Of a stretch of DNA of 11,391 bases, positions 6,283-11,391 are shown piece by piece. The position numbers were made by a program, and so were the translations under genes. Origin of the DNA: Acidobacteriota bacterium (GTDB lineage Bacteria; Acidobacteriota; Vicinamibacteria; Vicinamibacterales; SCN-69-37); NCBI GenBank assembly GCA_021824055.1, contig JAKALV010000084.1, forward strand, positions 1 to 11,391, written 5' to 3'. How positions within the stretch are numbered: the stretch's first letter is position 1; the number at the start of each line of letters is the position of its first letter. The notes beneath the pieces were generated by a model. It did no database searches and was not told the DNA's origin. It saw only the letters and a list, made by a program, of their open reading frames with translations.

Positions 6283-7229
6283 AGTGTCTCTGTCTCTTTC
6301 AGTGTCGGCACGCCCCCGATCGCGCCCACGCGCGTGCAGCTGACCGCCGCCGCGGCATTGGCGAAGCGCAGCGAGTCGTGAAGACGGCGCCCGGCGAGCA
6401 GCGCGACGATGAAGCCCGCGCGAAAGACGTCGCCGGCGCCGGTAGTGTCGACCGCCGTGACGGAAAACCCGGGCGCCGTCACCGTCCGATCGCCGTCGAG
6501 CGCCATGGCGCCGCGCGCGCCGAGCGTCACCGTCAACACGCCGCCGCAGTGACTCCGCAACCGGCGCAATCCGCGCTCTGGATCGTGTTCGCCGCTCAGC
6601 GCGGCCAGCGCGCGCTCCGACAGAATGGGATGCGTCGCGATCGCGAGCAACTGGCGAGCCTGCGCGGCGCCGGCGTGTGCCGCATCCTCCACATCGATGT
6701 CGGTACACACGAGCCGGCCGGCGTTCCTCGCGGCGGTCGCGACGCGGATCGACGCGTCGAGATCCGCGTCATCCACATGCACCAGCCGGGCCGCGCTCAC
6801 GTCGATCGCGTCAACCTGATCCGCGGTCATCGTCAACAACGCATCGCGGTTCCATAAGACCACGCGCTCGCCGCTTGCGGCGTCCACGAGCACCAGCGCC
6901 GTGCGCGTGACGGCGCCGAGCACCGCGTAAAGATGCGTCACATCAACGCCGCGCGCAACCATCGTCTCGCGGATGAACCGGCCGTCGTCATCCGCGCCCG
7001 CCACGCCGGCGTAAGCGGCGCGAAGGCCGAGCGATGCGCATGCGGCCATGGTGGTGGCCACCTGCCCGCCAGCGGACCGCACCGCGGACGCAACGCGCAT
7101 TTTCGACGTCGCGCCCGGCGCGCCGGGCAGGCGCGGGACCACCATGACGCGGTCCACGGAGTTCTCGCCGAGCCCGATCACGTCCACTTCCTCGGCCGGA
7201 ACATCAGGCGTGTTCCTTAATGACGACAC
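6255..7229 (-). CDS. PfkB-family carbohydrate/nucleoside kinase
   Basis: An ATP-dependent sugar or nucleoside kinase of the ribokinase/PfkB fold, 324 aa from the GTG at 7229. The N-terminal part has DVIGLGENSVD (about 16-26); an AGGQVATTMAACASLG stretch near 53-68 matches the first PfkB signature, and DTTGAGDVFRAGF (261-273) is the second, with D267 as the catalytic base and the GAG oxyanion hole. The substrate cannot be told from sequence; ribose, fructose or another small sugar are all possible. A TTG at 7289 would add 20 residues, but conserved sequence begins well after the GTG, and a -10-like TATACT sits 7 bases before that GTG. The gene is divergent from the S8 protease and convergent with tRNA-Arg. 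No pathway neighbours help to identify the substrate. Confidence 0.85.
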   Translation of the reverse strand: MSSLRNTPDVPAEEVDVIGLGENSVDRVMVVPRLPGAPGATSKMRVASAVRSAGGQVATTMAACASLGLRAAYAGVAGADDDGRFIRETMVARGVDVTHLYAVLGAVTRTALVLVDAASGERVVLWNRDALLTMTADQVDAIDVSAARLVHVDDADLDASIRVATAARNAGRLVCTDIDVEDAAHAGAAQARQLLAIATHPILSERALAALSGEHDPERGLRRLRSHCGGVLTVTLGARGAMALDGDRTVTAPGFSVTAVDTTGAGDVFRAGFIVALLAGRRLHDSLRFANAAAAVSCTRVGAIGGVPTLKETETLLAGYRRSG

Positions 7230-7236
7230 GGCACGC

Positions 7237-7242
7237 AGTATA
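7237..7242 (-). promoter_or_regulatory. TATACT -10-like hexamer upstream of the pfkB GTG start
   Basis: Read on the minus strand, TATACT ends seven bases before the GTG at 7229. A start of transcription next to the start codon would give a leaderless mRNA. No convincing -35 is visible. It lies back to back with the predicted promoter of the protease gene. Confidence 0.35.
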
Positions 7243-7251
7243 CCGACCTCA

Positions 7252-7279
7252 TTGACACGCGCGTGTGCTGGCACATAAC
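7252..7279 (+). promoter_or_regulatory. Candidate promoter of the S8 protease operon
   Basis: A perfect TTGACA -35 (7252-7257) is followed after 16 bases by CATAAC (7274-7279), which shares ATAA with the consensus. Transcription would begin near 7287, just before the Shine-Dalgarno AAGGGGAG (7288-7295) of the protease, so the leader would be very short. The -10 is the weak part. Confidence 0.45.
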
Positions 7280-7300
7280 GTGCAAACAAGGGGAGCCATC

Positions 7301-8851
7301 ATGCGCACGGTCGTGTCTCTATCTCTGTTGGTTGCTGCCACGCTGAGCGGACAGGCGGCGTTGACGACGTCGCAGGGGCCCGCCGAAGGGGCGGTGATGT
7401 CGGCCGCCAAGGCGCAAGGGTTGGTGGATGCGGCCACGCGGCATCTCAACTACGTGCCGGGCGAAGTGGTGGTTCGCTTCAGATCGGTCACGCCGGCCAC
7501 TCGCGACTTCCAGGCGCGCGCCGCGTTGCGCAGTCAACTCCGCGCCAACGGGACGATTGAATGGATCGGCGGATCCGAGGCGATCGTGCGCGACAACGCG
7601 CAGTCCGACCCGCGCGTGCTGGCGGAGCAGCTGGCCCGGCAACCGGAGGTGGAGCACGCCGAGCCGAACTACATCTTCAAGACCGGGCCGCGCGCGCCGG
7701 GCAGCCGCCGCCTGCTGAGCGAGCGCGATCTGCTGTTCGACACGCGCGCCACGGTACCGAACGATCCTGGATTCTCCGCGCGGCAGTGGAACTTCGCTCA
7801 GCTCGACATGACGCGCGCGTGGGATCTCGAGCCCGGTGGCAAGCCCTCGATCATCGTCGCGATCGTCGACACGGGCATCACGACGCAGACGGGCAGCTTC
7901 ACGTTCGCCAACTGGAACGGCGCGGCCATCGTGAATCAGAGTTTTGCGTTCCTGGTGAACCCGGATCTGGCGGCGAGCCGGCTCGTCGCGCCGTACGATT
8001 TTGTCAACGACAGCACGACCGTGCTCGACATGGACGGTCACGGCACGCACGTGAGCGGCACGATCGGCCAGGACACGAACAACAATCTGGACGATGCGGG
8101 CATGGCCTACAACGTGAAGATCATGCCCGTGAAAGTGTGCGCCGGCTATTGGGACGTGCAGTTCGCGCAGTCGAAAGCCGGCATTCGCGGCCAGGCGCCG
8201 CTTGATGCCGGCGGGTGTCTGAACAGCGACATCGCGTCGGGCATCCGGTACGCGGCCGACAACGGCGCGAAGGTCATCAACCTCAGCCTTGGCGGCGACG
8301 AGTCGTCGCAGACGATCCTCGATGCGATCAAGTATGCGATCGGGAAGGGCGCGTTCGTGGCGACGGCGGGCGGCAATGAATACGAGGCCGGCAATCCCAT
8401 GGAGTGGCCCGCGGCCGATGCGCCCGACGTGGACGGACTCATGTCGGTGGCGGCCACGAACCGGTCCGGCAACCGCGCGTACTACTCGAATACCGGCAGT
8501 TATGTGGAGATTGCCGCGCCGGGCGGCGATTCGCGCGATGCGTCCTCGGGGACCCCGTACATCTGGCAGTCCACGTTGATCTTCACCGATCAGGATCCCG
8601 CGCCGGGTTTCTACACGCCGCGCTTCGACCGGTACGCCGAAATCGGCTATCAGGGCACGTCGATGGCCACGCCGCACGTCGCGGGCCTCGCGGCGCTGAT
8701 GATGAGTCACGGCATCACGTCGCCGACGGCCGTCGAGGCGCTCATCAAGCGCACGGCCAAGGACATCGGCGATTCGGGCCGGGACAACGCATTCGGATAC
8801 GGGCTTATCCAGCCGCGCGCGGCGCTCTTCGGCGTCGGCGTCATCAAGTAG
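7301..8851 (+). CDS. Secreted subtilisin-like serine protease (S8 family)
   Basis: A 516-aa exported S8 peptidase. The ATG at 7301 has AAGGGGAG six bases upstream and begins a signal peptide (MRTVVSLSLLVAATLSGQA). An in-frame ATG at 7265 lacks a site and would bury the signal. An N-terminal propeptide of inhibitor type follows (YVPGEVVVRF through EHAEPNYIF, about residues 50-125). The catalytic triad is D190 in IVDTGI, H247 in DGHGTHVSG and S454 in GTSMATPHVAG; N359 in AGGNE is the likely oxyanion-hole residue. Two cysteines (KVCAGYWD and GGCLNSD) flank an insertion and may form a disulphide. The catalytic domain reaches the C terminus; there is no sorting or anchoring domain. The outer-membrane barrel gene starts 11 bp downstream, so they probably share an mRNA. 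A degradative role is likely, but the target is unknown. Confidence 0.94.
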   Translation: MRTVVSLSLLVAATLSGQAALTTSQGPAEGAVMSAAKAQGLVDAATRHLNYVPGEVVVRFRSVTPATRDFQARAALRSQLRANGTIEWIGGSEAIVRDNAQSDPRVLAEQLARQPEVEHAEPNYIFKTGPRAPGSRRLLSERDLLFDTRATVPNDPGFSARQWNFAQLDMTRAWDLEPGGKPSIIVAIVDTGITTQTGSFTFANWNGAAIVNQSFAFLVNPDLAASRLVAPYDFVNDSTTVLDMDGHGTHVSGTIGQDTNNNLDDAGMAYNVKIMPVKVCAGYWDVQFAQSKAGIRGQAPLDAGGCLNSDIASGIRYAADNGAKVINLSLGGDESSQTILDAIKYAIGKGAFVATAGGNEYEAGNPMEWPAADAPDVDGLMSVAATNRSGNRAYYSNTGSYVEIAAPGGDSRDASSGTPYIWQSTLIFTDQDPAPGFYTPRFDRYAEIGYQGTSMATPHVAGLAALMMSHGITSPTAVEALIKRTAKDIGDSGRDNAFGYGLIQPRAALFGVGVIK

Positions 8852-8862
8852 GGCGGATCTTT

Positions 8863-9528
8863 ATGAAACGTTTCCTTCCTCTTCTCGCACTCATGGTCTT
8901 CGCCACGCCGGCCCTGGCGCAAACGCGATCGGTCGGCAACACCAAGCCCGCGCGGGATCGGCCGGGCATCATGGCATTTGGCGCGTACGATTTCCTGAGC
9001 ATCGCGTCCAGCCAGTCGTTCGACGCCGTCTTCGGCAAGTCGCAGATGCGGGCGATCGGTGCCGGGGCGGACATCGTCAATGTGTGGAAGCACCTGTTTC
9101 TGCGCGTGGCGGCGTCGAAGACGTCGCTCGATGGCCAGCGCGTGGCGATCGTGGATGCGAAGGTCTACCCGCTGGGCACCAAGCTCACGTTGGACATGAC
9201 GCCGACCGAGGCCGGCGCCGGCTGGCGGTTTGTGTCGCGCAATCCGAATGCGCGCATCACGCCGTATGTCGGCGCGGCGGCCGTGTTGCTCAACTATCAG
9301 GAGACGTCGACGTTTGCCGACGCGGGCGAGAACGTGTCCGAGACACTCAAGGGGTTCGGCGTGTTCGGCGGCGTGGACATCAAGCTCACGCGCCTGATCT
9401 TTGCCGGCGGCGAGGCGCAGTACCGGACCATCAACAGCACGCCGGCCGCCAACAGCGCGGCCGCCAGCTTCAACGAGAAGAACCTGGGCGGGACGGTCTT
9501 CAGGATCAAGGTCGGGGTCAGATTCTAG
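8863..9528 (+). CDS. Small outer-membrane beta-barrel protein
   Basis: A 221-aa protein with a clear signal peptide (MKRFLPLLALMVFATPALA, cleavage before QTR). The rest alternates polar and hydrophobic residues in strand-sized blocks separated by Gly/Asn turns, and the last segment (GTVFRIKVGVRF) ends in phenylalanine, the typical signal recognised by the BAM machinery. This fits an 8-10 stranded OMP_b-brl type barrel. No enzymatic motif is visible. The start ATG lies 11 bp after the protease stop with only a weak GGCGGA-like site, which suggests translation coupled to the protease. Function is unknown; a role in anchoring, export or protection linked to the protease is conjecture. Its stop is followed directly by the palindromic GGTG-word array. 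Confidence 0.82.
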   Translation: MKRFLPLLALMVFATPALAQTRSVGNTKPARDRPGIMAFGAYDFLSIASSQSFDAVFGKSQMRAIGAGADIVNVWKHLFLRVAASKTSLDGQRVAIVDAKVYPLGTKLTLDMTPTEAGAGWRFVSRNPNARITPYVGAAAVLLNYQETSTFADAGENVSETLKGFGVFGGVDIKLTRLIFAGGEAQYRTINSTPAANSAAASFNEKNLGGTVFRIKVGVRF

Positions 9529-9531
9529 GAC

Positions 9532-9801
9532 AGGTGTCAGGGGGCCAAGGTACGAAGGTGTCAGGGTGCTGGTGTCAAGGTGCCAAGGTGCCAAGGTGCT
9601 GGTGCCAGGGTGCGAAGGTGCTGGTGCCAAGGTGCGAAGGTGCTGGTGCCAAGGTGCCAGGGTGCTGGTGCCAAGGTGCCCACACGCCCAGCACCCGCGC
9701 CCTCGCACCCTCGCACCTCGCACTCTCGCACCAGCACCCTGACACCCTCGCACCCTCGCACCAGCACCCTGACACCCTCGTACCTTGGTCCCCTGACACC
9801 T
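9532..9801. repeat. Palindromic array of 8-bp GGTGYSAR and 6-bp GGTGCT words
   Basis: From 9533 to 9680 the plus strand can be read without a gap as 20 units: 8-mers of the form GGTGYSAR (GGTGCCAA, GGTGCGAA, GGTGTCAG and close variants) punctuated by a 6-mer GGTGCT at 9565, 9595, 9617, 9639 and 9661. From 9800 back to about 9690 the minus strand reads as the same kinds of units (GGTGTCAG, GGTGCGAG, GGTGCT), with some decay near the centre. The outermost 43 bases (9532-9574 against 9759-9801) are inverted with only two mismatches. The array fills nearly the whole gap between the barrel gene and tadA. As RNA it would fold into a very long hairpin and could terminate the protease operon. The frames open through it encode only repetitive CQGAKV-like peptides. 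Confidence 0.9.
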
Positions 9802-9808
9802 TCCTTGA

Positions 9809-9814
9809 TAGCAT
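9809..9814 (+). promoter_or_regulatory. TAGCAT -10-like hexamer upstream of tadA
   Basis: TAGCAT lies 10 bases before the GTG at 9825, the same spacing as the TAAAAT before the GH3 gene. A TTGGTC at 9785-9790, inside the repeat arm, is 18 bases upstream and could serve as a weak -35. No convincing Shine-Dalgarno precedes the GTG. Pattern-based and tentative. Confidence 0.27.
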
Positions 9815-9824
9815 GTGAAGTCCT

Positions 9825-10286
9825 GTGCCCGAGCATTCACGATTCATGCGTGACGCGCTCGGATTGGCGGGGGAGGCGGCCGCGGCCGGGGAAGTGCCGG
9901 TGGGGGCCGTCGTCGTGGTTGAGGGGGAGATTGTGGGCCGGGGATTCAATCGGCCGATTACCTCCACGGATCCCACGGCGCACGCGGAGATCGTGGCGCT
10001 TCGCGACGCGGCCCGGCGGCTGGGCAACTACCGGCTGAGCGGGGCGATCTTGTATGTCACCGTTGAGCCGTGCCTCATGTGTGTCGGGGCGATGGTGCAC
10101 GCGAGGGTCGGCACGCTGGTCTACGGCGCGCCGGAACCCAAGGCGGGGGCGGTGGACAGCACGCAGCGCGCGCACGAACACGCGGCGCTCAATCATCGGA
10201 TGACGGTGGTGTCCGGTGTGCTGGCGTCGGAGTCGCGCGAGTTGATGCAGAAGTTTTTTCGGGAACGGCGTAGGGCCGAACTTTAG
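9825..10286 (+). CDS. tadA: tRNA-specific adenosine deaminase TadA
   Basis: TadA converts A34 to inosine in tRNA-Arg(ACG), allowing one tRNA to read three arginine codons. The 153-aa protein has the zinc-deaminase signature: H53 and E55 in TAHAEI, and C83 and C86 in EPCLMC. The TadA-specific VPVGAVVV, NRPI..DPTAHAEI, NYRLSGAILYVTVEPC and GAVDS followed by LNHR and FFRERR are all present and in order. The GTG at 9825 gives the same N-terminal extent as the E. coli enzyme (MPEHSRFMRDAL...); an ATG at 9846 would remove seven residues of the first helix. The stop codon lies within a 9-bp hairpin. Its substrate tRNA-Arg(ACG) lies at 6106-6182, and a tRNA-Ser gene follows within 100 bp. Confidence 0.95.
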   Translation: MPEHSRFMRDALGLAGEAAAAGEVPVGAVVVVEGEIVGRGFNRPITSTDPTAHAEIVALRDAARRLGNYRLSGAILYVTVEPCLMCVGAMVHARVGTLVYGAPEPKAGAVDSTQRAHEHAALNHRMTVVSGVLASESRELMQKFFRERRRAEL

Positions 10287-10293
10287 TTCGGCC
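10274..10293 (+). terminator. Perfect hairpin containing the tadA stop codon
   Basis: GGCCGAACT (10274-10282) is exactly inverted as AGTTCGGCC (10285-10293) around TT, equivalent to an 8-bp stem with a TTTA tetraloop. The TAG stop is 10284-10286. There is no U tract. The arrangement matches that at the GH3 stop, so it may be an interspersed palindrome or a terminator. Confidence 0.45.
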
Positions 10294-10312
10294 GAGTTGA
10301 TCAAGCGGGCAA

Positions 10313-10365
10313 GGCATCGGGATCGTGATTGTCGATGTGGCACATCGGGTAATCGGGAATCTCGG
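10313..10365. repeat. Short remnant of AATCGGGA-type words before tRNA-Ser
   Basis: The gap between tadA and tRNA-Ser contains GGCATCGGGATCGTG and ATCGGGTAATCGGGAATC, the same word type as in the array at 2219-2447, plus a short palindrome CGATGTGGCACATCG (10333-10347). It looks like a small or decayed version of the same kind of element. No promoter for the tRNA stands out in this gap. Confidence 0.4.
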
Positions 10366-10381
10366 TGTGAAAAGCAATAAC

Positions 10382-10472
10382 GGAGAGGTACCGAAGTGGT
10401 CGTAACGGGCGCGCCTCGAAAGCGTGTTGTCGGGTAACCGGCACGTGGGTTCGAATCCCACCCTCTCCGCCA
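10382..10472 (+). tRNA. tRNA-Ser(CGA)
   Basis: A 91-base class II tRNA with a long variable arm. The acceptor GGAGAGG pairs with CCTCTCC (10462-10468); the discriminator is G10469 and CCA is encoded at 10470-10472. The anticodon stem CGCGC/GCGTG encloses CTCGAAA, giving anticodon CGA (10417-10419), which reads UCG. The variable arm is around GTCGGGTAACCGGCA, and the T loop is in GGTTCGAATCC. A T-rich run (ATTTTTCTT) immediately follows and may be part of a terminator. Base composition becomes AT-richer from here on. Confidence 0.95.
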
Positions 10473-10591
10473 AATTTTTCTTCTAAGTAGTTGAATACAA
10501 AAGACTTGTATTTCATCTCTGAGCAATCACCCCACTTGTAATCCCACATTTTATCGACGTTTGGTCCGGCCGAGTTAGACCGCTGAAGACG
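10473..10591. other. AT-rich gap after tRNA-Ser
   Basis: This 119-base stretch is clearly richer in A+T than the rest of the window. It holds a T run directly after the tRNA and a 7-bp inverted repeat AATACAA/TTGTATT with a five-base AAGAC loop (10494-10512), which could be an operator or a weak terminator. No confident promoter for the downstream gene could be placed. A CGGCCGAGTT at 10567-10576 repeats the edge of the tadA hairpin. Confidence 0.5.
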
Positions 10592-11125
10592 ATGGCATCT
10601 CTCACACGGTACGAGCGTGACCTTCGGACGCGGCTCAGAGACTCAAACGCCTGGCCCGCCTTTCCTAACCCGGACTTCGCTCAGAGGTTGGAGAGCACCG
10701 CCCTTCGGGCGCTCGGGCGTCGCAGCGCAGACGGTGACGTTACCGCCATCGTCGTCTTTCATCAGCTTGCTGAGCAGTTGGTGCAGGTCCTCATCGCCGA
10801 CGGGCAGTTCTTCGTCTGCGTCTCGGTTATGCCGACTCGAATCAAATTCGCGGATCCTCCCCGTCAAACATTCGGCCAAGTGCTCGCGATGCTTCGCAAC
10901 GGCGTCGAGTTCAGAAACAAAGACACGCTCCTCAAACTCGCTGGTGATCTGAACGACATTCGGAATGCGGTGGCACACAGACTTCTGCAGCGTGGATCGC
11001 TCGCCGGTCTGCGTAGTGACGCGCGAAGATCACATCGGCTATTCGACCGCATCTTCTCGATCTTCGACGAGGTCCATGACGAATTCAGAGTAACCTTTCA
11101 CGGCTTGGCGAAGGATCTAGATTGA
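10592..11125 (+). CDS. HEPN-like protein, candidate RNase
   Basis: A 177-aa, mostly helical soluble protein without signal peptide or membrane segment. I do not recognise a named family. The key feature is DIRNAVAHRL: R124-N-A-V-A-H129 fits the RX4H catalytic motif of HEPN RNases, including the common polar residue after the arginine, and it follows a helical segment (DTLLKLAGDL) as in HEPN domains. HEPN proteins cut RNA in toxin-antitoxin, abortive-infection and CRISPR-associated systems. The ATG at 10592 has only a weak upstream site. The next gene starts 49 bp downstream on the same strand. Codon and base use look less GC-rich than in the housekeeping genes. It could be a non-catalytic HEPN-like or DUF4145-like protein; motif-based, moderate certainty. 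Confidence 0.6.
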   Translation: MASLTRYERDLRTRLRDSNAWPAFPNPDFAQRLESTALRALGRRSADGDVTAIVVFHQLAEQLVQVLIADGQFFVCVSVMPTRIKFADPPRQTFGQVLAMLRNGVEFRNKDTLLKLAGDLNDIRNAVAHRLLQRGSLAGLRSDARRSHRLFDRIFSIFDEVHDEFRVTFHGLAKDLD

Positions 11126-11163
11126 GTGCGTGAGGCGTGATCTAGCCCGCGCGCCGCGGATCC

Positions 11164-11169
11164 GGAGGG
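11164..11169 (+). promoter_or_regulatory. Shine-Dalgarno site of the last, truncated gene
   Basis: GGAGGG is five bases before the ATG at 11175. It is near-ideal and fixes that start, supporting the idea that the partial frame running off the window is a real gene. Confidence 0.75.
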
Positions 11170-11174
11170 AATAG

Positions 11175-11391
11175 ATGGCACAGCAACTCTCCGCGACGTT
11201 TGTGACCTACGCCTCCGAGATTCTCGGAGATACCAACCTTGGTCTCAGCGGCCCTGAGATAGTCAAACTCACGGCCGGTTACGCCGTCGAGTGGGGCGTC
11301 GATATTCCGCACAGCTCTTATCCGTTTGCGATGACGGTCGGGAACAAGCGCACCGCGCTGCAACAGAACCTAATGGCGTTCTCCGAGGGGC
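11175..11391 (+). CDS. Partial gene, N-terminus; possible AbiJ-N-terminal-domain-like protein
   Basis: An open frame with a strong Shine-Dalgarno runs off the window edge after 72 codons, so only the N-terminus is visible. It begins MAQQLSATFVTYASEILGD and continues with LGLSGPEIVKL, WGVDIPHSSYPF and GNKRTALQQNLMAFSE. The layout (a short helix, an L[ST]GxEI turn, then an NKRTxLxxNLxAF helix) recalls the small N-terminal domains seen on AbiJ-type abortive-infection proteins, which carry a C-terminal HEPN region. I make this link from memory of the pattern and cannot confirm it. It follows the HEPN-like gene by 49 bp on the same strand, and the two may be one operon. The gene itself is well supported; the function is tentative. 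Confidence 0.6.
   Translation, partial: MAQQLSATFVTYASEILGDTNLGLSGPEIVKLTAGYAVEWGVDIPHSSYPFAMTVGNKRTALQQNLMAFSEG

Noticed and set aside
7265..7300. ATG at 7265 as the start of the S8 protease
   Set aside because: It lies within the predicted promoter and would place 12 polar residues before the signal peptide; the ATG at 7301 has a good Shine-Dalgarno.
7319..8710. A 463-residue minus-strand open frame opposite the S8 protease
   Set aside because: Arg/His/Val-rich shadow sequence with no family resemblance; the opposite strand encodes a protease with a full catalytic triad.
9532..9801. CRISPR array
   Set aside because: Units are 6-8 bp, contiguous and inverted between halves; there are no unique spacers and no cas genes.
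9561..9836. Open frames through the GGTG-word array encoding CQGAKV- and GTLAPAP-like peptides
   Set aside because: The peptides only reflect the DNA words and the array is palindromic, so both strands are open by composition; no start signals.
10289..10576. CGGCCGAGTT direct repeats (10289-10298, 10567-10576) flanking tRNA-Ser as attachment sites
   Set aside because: Only 10 bp, one copy is the edge of the tadA hairpin, and the interval contains just a tRNA; an att site should repeat the tRNA 3' end, and no such copy is visible in this window.

Overview
This is a high-GC (roughly two-thirds G+C by eye) bacterial chromosome fragment. Several features fit an Acidobacteriota bacterium of the Vicinamibacteria type: a Gram-negative outer-membrane barrel protein, a futalosine-pathway menaquinone enzyme, GTG starts, and intergenic gaps filled with palindromic arrays of short degenerate words. 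That placement is an inference from style; no marker gene here proves it.

Layout. 1-2198 (+): a YjbQ/UPF0047 protein overlaps mqnE (aminodeoxyfutalosine synthase, menaquinone biosynthesis), followed by a Mn-type superoxide dismutase. 2219-2447: a palindromic word array. 2448-4170 (-): moeA preceded by moaB, the last steps of molybdenum cofactor assembly. 4210-6039 (+): an exported GH3 glycosidase of NagZ type, divergent from moaB. 6106-6182 (+): tRNA-Arg(ACG). 6255-7229 (-): a PfkB-family sugar kinase. 7301-9528 (+): a secreted S8 subtilisin-like protease and a small outer-membrane barrel protein, probably one operon. 9532-9801: a second, very regular palindromic word array. 9825-10286 (+): tadA, the tRNA A34 deaminase whose substrate is the tRNA-Arg(ACG) of this same window. 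10382-10472 (+): tRNA-Ser(CGA). Beyond it the texture changes: an AT-rich gap, then a HEPN-like RNase candidate (10592-11125) and the start of a protein with an AbiJ-N-terminal-like look (11175 to the window edge). This may be the edge of a defence or accessory island at a tRNA gene.

The most unusual part is not a protein. The gaps contain long inverted arrays of 6-8 bp degenerate words (GGTGYSAR/GGTGCT at 9533-9800; AATCGGNA-like at 2231-2446). Four genes (sod, GH3, pfkB, tadA) also end with the stop codon inside a perfect or near-perfect hairpin. Several genes start at GTG with a TANNNT hexamer only 7-10 nt upstream, suggesting leaderless transcripts.
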